Assembly (NCBI GenBank): GCA_947247005.1
Contig: OX365955.1
Span: 7,760,001 to 7,824,000, forward strand
DNA length: 64,000 nucleotides
Origin: Spisula solida
Lineage: Eukaryota; Mollusca; Bivalvia; Venerida; Mactridae
Direction of reading: 5' to 3'
The stretch's first letter is position 1. Each line of letters begins with the position of its first letter. Made by a program: the position numbers and the translations under genes. Under the pieces are notes generated by a model that saw only the letters and a list, made by a program, of their open reading frames with translations, was not told the origin of the DNA and ran no database searches. Below, in pieces: positions 1 to 10,434 of this stretch.

Positions 1-50
1 GGGATGTCTGTAATGAATTCGTAAGGAGCACATTAGAATGTTCAACCTAA

Positions 51-258
51 AGCCTAGGTCCCACTGAGCATTTTGTAATCCCGATTGAAATTAATGAGCT
101 ATCAGGACACCGGGAACAGGTTCCTCGTGGTCTACGAGAAGCTTCGGCAAAGTCATGAGATAGTTTGTGATATCGGAAGGAATTGTGATGAATTTGGTAT
201 TAAAGGGAGAAATCGGGAGCACATCGCCGATGTGGAATTCCTCTGTGGGACCTAGGCT
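51..258 (+). mobile_element. MITE, Harbinger-like, copy 1
   Basis: 208-bp element with inverted ends AGCCTAGGTCCCAC and GTGGGACCTAGGCT, flanked by the 3-bp repeat TAA. The 3-bp TWA duplication is typical of PIF/Harbinger transposons. There is no coding capacity. Related copies lie at 1010-1234, 5784-5985 and 26394-26613. Confidence 0.7.
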
Positions 259-583
259 TAATTATGGTAGTATCTCGGGCATACAATGTACAAACAGACG
301 AGCATCGAAGGTCGAACAATTCGACGATCGTGTGACTATGTACATGTACACGTACTGCGTGGTTGCCCCTTGTCAGACAACTATTGTGTTATTCCTTTTA
401 GTTCATTAAATACGCTGGTAGTGTTTAAGATGCTATATGTAGTGGAAGGAATTTGTTCCCGAATGAGTGGAGCGGATGTTTTTTTTAAAAAAAACGACGG
501 ATTTCCAGACTGTACAACCTTGGAATTTACTGTGTTTTATTTATTAATAAAATTGTATAATAAATAATATAATAATTTTATGA

Positions 584-3500
584 ATGATGAATATTTGCAC
601 AATAGCTGGTGTTATTTGTGGCTTAATATTTACGATCGAAGCTAAAATATTGACTAAGTATAAGAGAAGATCACCTGGTAGTTCCTCGGCTTTGTTGAAG
701 TGTGGGGTGAATGCGACAGGTTGTGACTACTGTGCTGTGCGTGTAACTAACGGTGTTTGTGAACCTCTGGTCACCGACTGGTGTGAACAGGAAGACATGT
801 ATACAGATGGTGTGTACTTCGTCAAGCAAATAGTCACAGAAATATTCGAGGTAACTCAATCATTTGACAAATGTAATATTGTATGAACATTCATCAATGG
901 ATCATATTCAGTAGGATATCGAAATGATATTAATGTAGTGGTGATTAAAATGCCTTTGAAGTCATATTGTGTACCACAATACGTATGTCTGACTCGATAG
1001 CGAGTTTAAAGCCCGATATGTTCCGATACCACCCAATTCATCACCACGATTCCTTCCTATATCACAAATGTATCATGACTCTCATGAAGCTTCTGATGTC
1101 CTGATAACTCATTAATGTCAATCGTGAGTACATCGCCGAGGCAAAAGATGCTCAGTTTCTGATGTCCTGGTAACTCATTAATGTCAATCGTGAGTACATC
1201 GCCGAGGCAAAAAAGGTCCAGTGGGACATAGGCTTTAGAGGTCTCCATTTCGATCACACGGAGACCGGGACATACCAAAGTTGTTAACATGTGTACTCGT
1301 ATATCTTCCCTATTTGATGCTCAGCATAGTTACTTCATTAGTTCAAGGTAACGGCTGGTTCCCCAAGTGTCGGTATAATGTGACCGGGTAGTCCCTATCA
1401 AGTTGACTGAAATACTGTTGACCAGTAACATTGTACTGGTATATATCCCCTGCTTGATGCTCAGCATAGTTACTTCATTAGTTCAAGGTAACGGCTGGTT
1501 CACCAGTGTCGGTACATGTATAATGTGACCGGGTAGTCTCCATTTGACTGAAATACAAATACACTTGAACAATATATTATTGACCGCGGGACTTAAGATT
1601 TTTGAAAAAAGCAACACTTATATATACATATAGCTACCGGCACCGGACGTTTCCATGCACTGACTATGAGTACATACGTTTCACAGGCCCGTGACCCAGC
1701 CGAATGTCATACATGTTTAACTAAAGTCATAGAAATACGGCGGCTTTTCTTCGAGCGAGTCCAGGTTTCGGAGATATTACTTATTGATAGCCGCCCAGGA
1801 GGCGGCTATCTTATGGAATACCAACCAAATTTCTCCCCTGGACGAGAAAGGACAAGTTACTGATAGTTATTAAAATGAATAAATTTGTTTGCGTGGATAT
1901 TGAAGCTATTAATTGATACCTGTACAAACACATTTAAATTCTCATTGATCCCACCATAAATGACATTTTTTGGATGGATAATGTTCGTAATTAAAATAAA
2001 AAATGTTTCCGTATTAATAATTTAATTGCTGATCCCTTTTTGCGTAGACTAGCTGAGGTGTCTATTTTTTTCTACTACTGAACTGATCGCTAATTTTATC
2101 GATAGTTGTATTCGTTTACCAATGATGCTGATGTTTTCGCATGAAAACAATAATATGGAGTTTCATATAAATTTTCTTTTTTTATCAATTATAGATAATG
2201 AAAAGAAAAGAAATTGCTGAAATTTAAACATTAATTTGATAAAAAAAATGTTGAGTCGCCGGTATTAGTCTATTCATAAATTCTGTACTATAAATAGACT
2301 TGTTTAAAACGCGGTAAAACTACCGAATCTGCGGTCACAGAATGGGTAGTCTGGATTACCTCCCCTATCACTACTAAACAAATATAGAACGACAGGGAAC
2401 CAGACTACAGAATGGGTTGGCCCGGGTACTTGCTTCCAAAAGTTTAACGGTAACATATCAGTATTTTAGCAATTATTGTGATATTGTGCTGTTTATTGTG
2501 ATTATATAAGTAGTTTTCATATATTATGAACAATATCTTGATGATTTTAAAGTTGCTTGATTTGGCCGCACGTGCCCGCAGTTTGGCCGCGTTTTAAACA
2601 TGACGGCGGAAGTAGATATATTGTTTTGATAAAACTTTACTTATTAAAAATAGCCGGGAATAAGTGAATACAAGACGCTAGTACTTGTTGAACAAGGAAA
2701 ATCTTCTTTAATACTCATAACGAACGTAGTTATGCAATTTCATCAACATCCGATACAGACCTTGAAGTAAGTCACTGTCGTACTCGTACCGATTCGACCC
2801 AAAATGTTAAAAAATGTAAACAACTTTTGAACAATGTTATGCATCTATTGTGCATTGCTATTTCGTTTTGCACGCCAATTGTTTACATCAGTACGAGGCA
2901 TCGTGTGCTACACTGTAACTGTACGAATTTAACACTATTGAAAACTGTTAAATAAATGATAAAATCTGAAATCTTATAAAAGTTCACTAACCAAAATGAA
3001 TAAATATCACAGACTTATGACATTAGATTGATTCAGTCGAGCTGGGCAGTCTTGGATGAGCATCGTTAATCATATGCTTGTGAAATCCTTTTTAACAGTA
3101 TGTTGTCGATTATCTTCCTTATCTGCATGATGGTCGGGCCAATTTTTTTTCTTACCCACATGATTGACAGTCATGCCAATTATTATTTTCCTTATGCGTC
3201 TGACAGTCGTCCCGATTACTTTGGTAATCCGAACGACAGTCGTACCAATTATTTTCCTGATGCGCATGATGCTCGTGCCAATTATTTTCATTATCCGCCG
3301 CACGACAGTCATACCAATTATTTTCCTTATGCGCATGATGGTCATGCCAATTATTTTCCTGATGCGCAAGACAGTTGTGCCAATAATTGAATTGTTTTCC
3401 TTATCCCCACGACAGTCTCGTAAATTATTTTCCTTATTTGCAAGATGATTATACTGATTAATTTTCTTATCCGCACGTCGGTTGTGCCGATTATTTTCCT

Positions 3501-6500
3501 TATCCGCACAACAGTTCAGCAAATAATTTTCCTTATCCACACGACGGTCAAAATGTTGTCAGTCCGAATGAATATTTGTCAGTATGAATGAATATTTGTC
3601 AGTTCGAAAAAAATATTAAAATGAAAATAGACCTAAAGTTGTACCTTTTAAAATTTTTAATTGCTTTATTGAGAGCCAAATAATTTAAAAATGCATGTTT
3701 AGCTTTTAACATATTTAATAAGTGATTGCCAAAGGGCCTAATTTGTTGTTTACCTTTTTACAATAACCTGAATGAGCATAGCTATAAATTTAACCCCTGT
3801 AGAGCTGAAATACCTCAAAATGACAGCCAGTATTTTCAGCTCCCAGAGACTGAGAGTGAAGTAGAAAAACCCTAGGTACAATGTAACTGCACCGTCATCG
3901 AATCCCAAGTCCGCATTTAAAATGCAGGAGGGCCTAATTGTGTATTTTTTATGCTCCCCGAAGGGTGAGCATATAGTCGCCGCTTTGTCCGCCCGTCTGT
4001 CCATCTGTCACACTTTTGTCCGGGCCATAACTTGAAGAGTATTAGAGATATTAATTTGAAACTTCTTAGGTGAATAGACCTCATTGAGGGGAAGTGCAGT
4101 GCACAAGAACCATAACTCTTGATTGCATATGTTTTTAGTTATTCCCCTTTGTAATTTTTCATACTTCATTCTTGTCCGGGCCATAACTTAAACAGTATTA
4201 GAGATATCAATTTGAAACTTTATCGGTGACTAGACCTCATTGAGGGGAAGTGCAGTGCACAAGAACCATAACTCTTGATTGCACACTTTTTGAGTTACTC
4301 CCCTTTCTATTTTTTTTCATACTTCATTCTTGTCCGGGTCATAACTTAATTAGTATTAGAGATATCAATTTGAAACTTCATAGGTGAATAGACCTCATTG
4401 ATAGGAAGTGCAGTGTGAAAGAACCATAACCCTACAATATATATTTTTGAGTTATTTCCCTTTGTAATTTTTTATACTTAATTCTTCTCTGGGCCAGAAC
4501 TCATACAGTATTAGAGATATCAATTTGAAACTTCATATGTGAATAGATCTCATTGAGAGGAAGTGCGGTGCACAAGAAACATAACTCTTTATTGTAAATT
4601 TTTGGAGTTATGGCCTTTTGTACTTTTATACTTACTTCTTGTCCAGGTCATAACTCCTTCATTATGGGAGGTATTGATTTGAAACTTTATAGGTGAATTA
4701 ATCTCATTCAGGAGAAGTGCACCTTTATTGTTTTTTAATTATCTCCCTTTTTCATACAAATTAATGCTTGGCAGGCCTTCACTTGAACAGTATTGATGGC
4801 ATTTGATTGAAACTCAACATAATGGTAGAGGAAGTGCGGTGTCAAAGAACCAAAATTCTACATTATTTTCTTTTTTTACCTGTATCTGTAATAAGTTATT
4901 TCCAATTTTGGGACAAACACTTGCTTCGGGAAGCATAATTCGGTTTTACCGATTCATTGTATTCTACATTTACTTTAATCCAATAAATATGTGGAACTAT
5001 CAAGTACTTCAAATTTATTTTGAATTATGTTAATAATCTGGTGACATTGCAACACTGCACATCCAATTGGTCAAAGGAATGATGACTAGTTTCCAATACC
5101 AGTAAGCTATTTAGAATGGTCACATAATAATGTTTCAGTGATTTATAATGTGCTTGTAATTGTATATATGCGAGGGTTGCATGCTACATGTATTTACGTG
5201 TTTTTACTTCATATCGTGCAGCATGTATATATAAGAACGTTTTGCTCATCCATATAGAAATGCATTTGTAAAGGAAATTGCTGTTAAACAATAAGTAGAA
5301 ATTAAAAGATCTAGATCTGTTATACAATACCGTTACTTATACTCAATGAAAAGTTAGGTACCATCCTATCAATTGACTCTTATATTTAAAATTCACGTTA
5401 CACTGTGTTAAAAGCCGAACACAACTATGTTTTGACCTTACTGAGAAGTCACAACTTTAACAATATTCAGATGCACACACTAGAAAACTTTTGTACCGAT
5501 AGGTCATATTGTATACAAAATACAGAGATATATATAAGTGGTAACTTTTCAGTGACTCCCAGTTTATAATGTCAAATACCTGTGTATATTGGAATATTTC
5601 CTGCTCAATTTCATTCTATCTGAATGAAACGTTAGAGATTTCAGTTGTTTAGAATAATTTATAACACCGTTGCTTGATATAACAGTATTCATGCCATGTA
5701 AACCACAAAATTGCGGCTACTTTGATGCATTGCATCACAAATTTGTCTTGTTATTATTATTATTATATCATTCGGAGAGATTAAGCCCAGGTCCCACTGA
5801 TCATGTTTTGCCTCGGCGATGTACTCCCGATTTAGATTAATGAGCTACCAGGACATCGGGTGCCGGTAGCTTCAGGGAAGTCATAAGCACGATGAGACAG
5901 TTCGTGATATCGGAAAGAATTGTGATGAATCGGATAGTATCGGAAGCACATCGCCAATGTGGAATTCCTCAGTGGTACCTAGGCTTTACTCTTTGTTTCA
6001 GGTGAGTCATACTACAGGTTACAGAAGCCTCTTGCCAATATACCTGCGACCAGACAGTGCGCTGGAGGTGAAGTTTATGCTGCACTCAGGATGGACTAGG
6101 TAAATGTCAATGATAATTCCATTTAATAAGCAATTGATACGTTTGTACTATACACAATGTATTACTCAAAAATTGATAAGGGTCAACACATTTTCCTTGT
6201 AAATATTTCGCAAATTGAATAAGATGGACTGGTGAAATTGTCATAAAATATTATCTTATATCTACATCTGCAATATTGTAAACGAATAACGCTTGCTTAA
6301 AATGTTGAAGTATAATAAGTGCTGATAAGCCCAACTTCACTCAAATGTTTGTGCTGTATTCAAGCCTCTGTGATGAAAGAATGTGGTCCGGTTTTTTTTG
6401 GCATTTTGGGTCTTACACAATGCATGTATGAGAAAACAAAGGAGATAAAAAATATGTTATTCGTTCCACTGTGATCCATGCCAATAGGGATTCTCAGTTT

Positions 6501-8755
6501 AAATAACCGACATAGTGTCAAAGCATACCAATTGCATCACATGGATATTTCGAATTTAGCAGCAGATCAGGTGATATTTTAAATTTTTTAATATTTGCCA
6601 AACATTTTCGGGTTTATTCTGGTAGCGATTACCCATCCATGTGTTGCAACTAACGACCCGGGAAATTCATTATTATCAAAGACCACGTGATTTGATACCA
6701 ACGATAATATGTGATTTTATAGTAACATCCCTTAAATTAAAAACATTGTGTTATAAAAGTCTCCACTAAAATGATCGCTTGCCAGATACAGTATTCAATC
6801 TGCTAACAGAAACCACTGAGCAACCTCATCTGGAACACCCCACAGACACAGTGGTATGCCACACCTTGAGTAAACATTTCACAATTGCCTGAAAAAACTG
6901 TGAAGCTACCCTGCATTGGTCTATCAACCGTAACCACTGTTGTTAGGCATCCAGAAATGTATTTAAAGTAATACTTTATTACATCAGACGTGGCAGTATA
7001 TTTGTACTTTTATCTTTTTATCCTGCGGCCCCTATAGGCCGCACGTATATTGTAATGCATAAAGCGATTTGGCTATGAAGGAGCACGTGTCTAAGTATCA
7101 ATGCCTGATTGGCTAATGTCTCAGTCTGGCTTATGACTTTAAAGTATGCAAGGCATCAGATCTCTCGCGTCAAGATTGAACAATACTCGACGTATGAGTA
7201 CTTTAAAGTCATTAATATGTGTGGGGGATGTTGTAGTACGTATTATTCATGTTGTATTTCATTCACTGTATTTCAGTTTCGACATTAATCTGCTCAACAT
7301 GGACGGTGACTACATTTATTACATAAAGCTGACACCTCCGAATCTTATACTTTTCTATGAGAAAACATTCACAGGATATTGTTGCCGGGAGTCTTTTACA
7401 ACGACCGTACCCTATACTGCTGGTGTGCAGTATACCCTGGCGATACAGCTCACTAACAATGGCTTGAAGGTATACTCTAGGCTACAGTTTCATCATGCAT
7501 TTTCGTAGTTATTACATTTTGAGGATATAATTTAAGGAACAACTTCTTTGGATAGTAGCAATTAAAAGGCTCAATGCCCACACTGAATGACCTTGTTACA
7601 AAAGCAAAACTGCTGAAAGTTCCAGCAATAAAAAAACTGAAAGCCCCAGCCGGATGACCTAGTTTCAATAAGTAAAGGAACTTAATTATTAAACAGTACA
7701 CCGGGTATACAAATACCCTTTATATTGTGCAAACTGTTCTATAGATATTCGCAATAGATTATAGCGGTGTTACTAAAGTGTAAATGACGGGCAACTCTTC
7801 CAATTTTGCAGTGTTTTTTGGATCATTCGAATCAACATTTTCAAGTTTTCTTGTAAATTGAACTTATTTATCCCAGTGCAAAATCCTCAGTGTGCAAATA
7901 ATGTTGTACATGTAGTTCGTTCTAAAAGATGTTATTAATCCCAACTGTACACTAGGGTGTTGTTTGTGCTGTGGAGAGAGACTGTCTTCCTTACAGAAGC
8001 TCGATAGTGTAAAGAACTTCCTCGCATTGAATCAACATGATTATTAATTAAATTGCTTATCGGATCAGTGGAACATACATGTACTTTGTATTGCTACAAT
8101 TTCGATAATATGACGTGTTTTGCGAGTATATTTCTTGTAATACGGCTGCGTCTCAACAAGGGTGTTACTCCAGAGACTATAGATGTTATCTATAGTCTAT
8201 GGTTACTCGTAACATTTCTTATTGTCTCTTGCTCTTACCCATGTTCAATCTCTACGCGGTGATCTCCCTTACCACTCAAGCGCGTTCAAGTAGCAAATCG
8301 CTGTGATGAGTTTGACTCCGTTTATGTTTGACTCCGACTGGTGCGACAGGCTGTCCGGCGTAGGGTGTCGTGTTGTATACGTAGCAGTTCAGTTTCTTGT
8401 TTTCTTGTTCATTCTGATGTGTGTCCTTGTTATTAGAACTAGTAATCTAGATTTTTTGTACAAGTCGTTTTCTGCCGTTTCTATTGCACACTTCCATTCT
8501 CTTTCCGAATTTTTATGATAATAATAATAAATTAAGACTTTATTTTACTAGTTGTATTTTTGTTTTACGAAGCAATATTATGCATCATTTAAATCTGTCG
8601 ACTATTTTCAGGTATGTTTGGATGCGGATATACAAGCTTGTTGGTCGCATACATACACGACACAAACAAGTATGGCACGCTGGATCTACTTGTACACCAA
8701 TGACGCGTTCGATCTTTATCAAGTTACGTATAGAGCTTATACTGTGACGTCATAA
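584..8755 (+). CDS. secreted protein with Cys-rich N-terminus and divergent galectin-like domain (4 exons)
   Basis: Exons 584-850, 6002-6099, 7277-7469 and 8612-8755 join with GT-AG junctions (phases 0, 2, 0) into 234 codons including the stop, giving 233 residues. Residues 1-20 look like a signal peptide. A basic KYKRR stretch and a five-cysteine segment (C40, C47, C50, C59, C67; N-glycosylation site N43) follow. Residues about 90-233 follow the strand order of a galectin domain: a SGWTSFDINL segment (F-x-INL), then VPYTAGVQYTLAIQLTNNG (the PF..G..F.L.I segment), then a final strand pattern FDLYQVTY. The HxNPR and WGxEER sugar-contact motifs are missing; the Trp region reads GYCCRES. The first ATG of an ATG-ATG pair is used. 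Carbohydrate binding is therefore doubtful, and any extracellular recognition role is inference. The exon chain is strong; the family call is moderate. Without splicing, exon 1 would read on to a stop at 886. Confidence 0.62.
1010..1234 (-). mobile_element. MITE, Harbinger-like, copy 2 with internal duplication
   Basis: Same family as 51-258 in opposite orientation. A segment of about 67 bp covering the TCATTAATGTCAATCG and CATCGCCGAGGCAAAA motifs is present twice in tandem. It lies in intron 1 of the galectin-like gene. The left TIR is degenerate. Confidence 0.6.
1293..1556 (+). repeat. tandem duplication of a SINE-tail-like unit
   Basis: Two units of about 125-140 bp (from 1293 and 1432) share TTGATGCTCAGCATAGTTAC and GTGACCGGGTAGTC. 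A related unit occurs at 39085-39215, and the GCTCAGCATA part recurs in the tRNA-derived SINE at 54288. It probably derives from the 3' portion of a SINE. Confidence 0.5.
1560..3150. other. intron 1 of the galectin-like gene, no gene seen
   Basis: AT-rich sequence between exons 1 and 2 of the galectin-like gene. Apart from the micro-element at 2347-2407, I see no exon, RNA gene or clear repeat. The 65-codon open frame at 1666-1863 has no recognisable composition or motif. Confidence 0.4.
2347..2407. mobile_element. 61-bp TIR micro-element with 9-bp target duplication
   Basis: The ends TAGTCTGGATT and GGAACCAGACTA are inverted repeats. The element is flanked on both sides by CAGAATGGG (2338-2346 and 2408-2416). 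A second insertion of the same family lies at 31118-31192 with a different 9-bp duplication. The 9-bp duplication recalls Mutator-like (MULE) elements. Confidence 0.65.
3166..3548. repeat. 33-36 bp imperfect tandem repeat
   Basis: About eleven diverged units around CCAATTATTTTCCTTATGCG, separated by GACAGTCGT-like linkers. The period is mostly a multiple of three, which is why long low-complexity frames are open on both strands here. It is intronic and not coding in my reading. Confidence 0.75.
3949..4860. repeat. about 155-bp interspersed tandem repeat
   Basis: Opens with CTCCCCGAAGGGTGAGCATA and a GTCCGCCCGTCTGTCC stretch, then five to six decaying units each containing CCATAACTT, AGTATTAGAGATAT and TTTGAAACTTC. 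A similarly organised repeat lies at 44455-45203. It lies within intron 1 of the galectin-like gene. Confidence 0.7.
4861..5783. other. intron sequence, nothing recognised
   Basis: Remainder of intron 1 of the galectin-like gene up to the MITE. AT-rich, with a short TTATTA run near 5750. No exon or RNA signature seen. Confidence 0.4.
5784..5985 (+). mobile_element. MITE, Harbinger-like, copy 3, next to exon 2
   Basis: 202-bp copy of the 51-258 family with ends AGCCCAGGTCCCACTGA and TACCTAGGCT, flanked by TTA on both sides. Its right end lies only 16 bp before exon 2 of the galectin-like gene (acceptor AG at 6000-6001), so the branch-point region of that intron is inside the transposon. Confidence 0.7.
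6100..7276. other. intron 2 of the galectin-like gene
   Basis: No repeat family or exon recognised. Introns 2 (6100-7276) and 3 (7470-8611) are otherwise unremarkable; intron 3 holds a small hairpin near 8174-8202 (ACTATAGATGTTATCTATAGT). Confidence 0.4.
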
Positions 8756-9657
8756 CTATCTGGACATGGAACCGCTTCGTGATGTCATTCTCAGCTGGAC
8801 TTAAATGGGGCTGGTCCGTAGACACACACTATCACACTGCATGTATGCAGACGATATTAGGTTTGGTGCACTATTTAATTGTACCGTTCTCGGAACTTTA
8901 TGTACACTGTAGGTATAACACAAGGGCAAACTAACAAATTCTTCTTTATACGCACGTTGAAACAGGGAGTATTATGTTACACACTTGGCGGGTGGGTGGC
9001 GGCGTCCAGTAATTTGCGCTGCCTGTACACTAATTCAAACAAATTTCATCTGATCATCTTCAAACGTTATTTATATGCATAATATCTAGGCCAAGTTAGA
9101 TTATGATCACAATCGACCGAGGCCTGCTTGGATTACAGCCCTTGAATTACCAAAGAATGGAGAAATAGACCAAGTCGGATTGTTTTATTTTTTATTCACC
9201 ATGCCCCAAGACGGGTGTATTTTGTGACATTTTAGCTCTTGTATCATATTGCGATTGTCCAATTACGTGCACACGTCTTCATTTCTACTTTTTGTGGCGA
9301 CAGTAACGTAGTAGTGTTTATTTATCACAATAGCTTATGATACACGTACTGAGAAATACATGTACACGTACCAACTTCAATTCTTAAATAAAAGGTAGGC
9401 ACACGGTAGCCATTTTTAACTAACTGGGTGCTCGAACATCAAAAGTTCCCTTTCCAGCTCCGGGCCAATAAAAAAGAAAGTATATATTATTACAAAAATA
9501 TTTTAATACAAATGACTTTACCTTTAATAAATTAAATGAATAAAAACTCCGAACATAACATTTCAACCAGCACATTTATATTAATATTCAATACATATAA
9601 ATAGCCATGCATTCAATTTTGAGGCGATTGTCGTAGATTGTAAGTTGCATTGCTATT
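8756..9657. other. intergenic, between convergent genes
   Basis: Lies between the stop of the plus-strand galectin-like gene (8755) and the 79-bp minisatellite downstream of chitinase-like gene A. Presumably contains the 3' UTR of the first gene. AATAAA occurs around 9388 on the plus strand, but I cannot assign a poly(A) site. Confidence 0.35.
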
Positions 9658-10390
9658 CCACGTTGTGCAAGTAAATAAGACGCGTTATATAATGTTTATG
9701 AAACTATCCTGTTGGTAAATATGGTCAATGGTCAGTCCTGGTGGTGCAAGTTACCAAGACGCGTTATAAATGTTTATGAAACTATCCTTTTGGTAAATAT
9801 GGTCAATGGTGAGTCCTGGTGGTGCAAGTAACCAAGACGCGTTATAAATGTTTATGAAACTATCCTTTTGGTAAATATGGTCAATGGTCAGTCCTGGTGG
9901 TGCAAGTTACCAAGACGCATTATATAAAGTTTATGAAACTATCCTTTTAGTAAATATGGTCCATGGTCAGTCCTGGTGGTGCAAGTTACCAAGACGCATT
10001 ATATAAAGTTTATGAAACTATCCTTTTAGTAGATATGGTCAATGGTCAGTCCTGGTGGTGCAAGTTACCAAGACGCATTATATAAAGTTTATGAAACTAT
10101 CCTTTTAGTAAATATGGTCAATGGTCAGTCCTGGTGGTGCAAGTTACCAAGACGCATTATATAAAGTTTATGAAACTATCCTTTTGGTAAATATGGTCAA
10201 TGGTCAGTCCTGGTGGTGCAAGTTACCAAGACGCATTATATAAAGTTTATGAAACTATCCTTTTAGTAAATATGGTCCATGGTGAGTCCTGGTGGTGCAA
10301 GTAACCAAAACGCGTTATATAATGTTTATGAAACTACCCTTTTGGTAAATATGGTTAATGGTCAGTCCTGGTGGTGCAAGTTACCAAGAC
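9658..10390. repeat. 79-bp minisatellite, about 9 copies
   Basis: Units of 78-79 bp contain GTCAGTCCTGGTGGTGCAAG, ACCAAGACGC and TATGAAACTATCC. The array ends 45 bp downstream of the stop codon of gene A (TAG at 10437-10435, minus strand), so it probably lies in, or forms much of, that gene's 3' UTR. Confidence 0.9.
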
Positions 10391-10434
10391 TGTCAGCCCC
10401 AGAGGAAGTACCAGCGACGTAGATCTAATCATTA

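Noticed and set aside
3070..3540. 156-codon minus-strand Lys/Asn-rich frame and two plus-strand frames
   Set aside because: Produced by the 33-bp repeat, whose period is a multiple of three; both strands are open.
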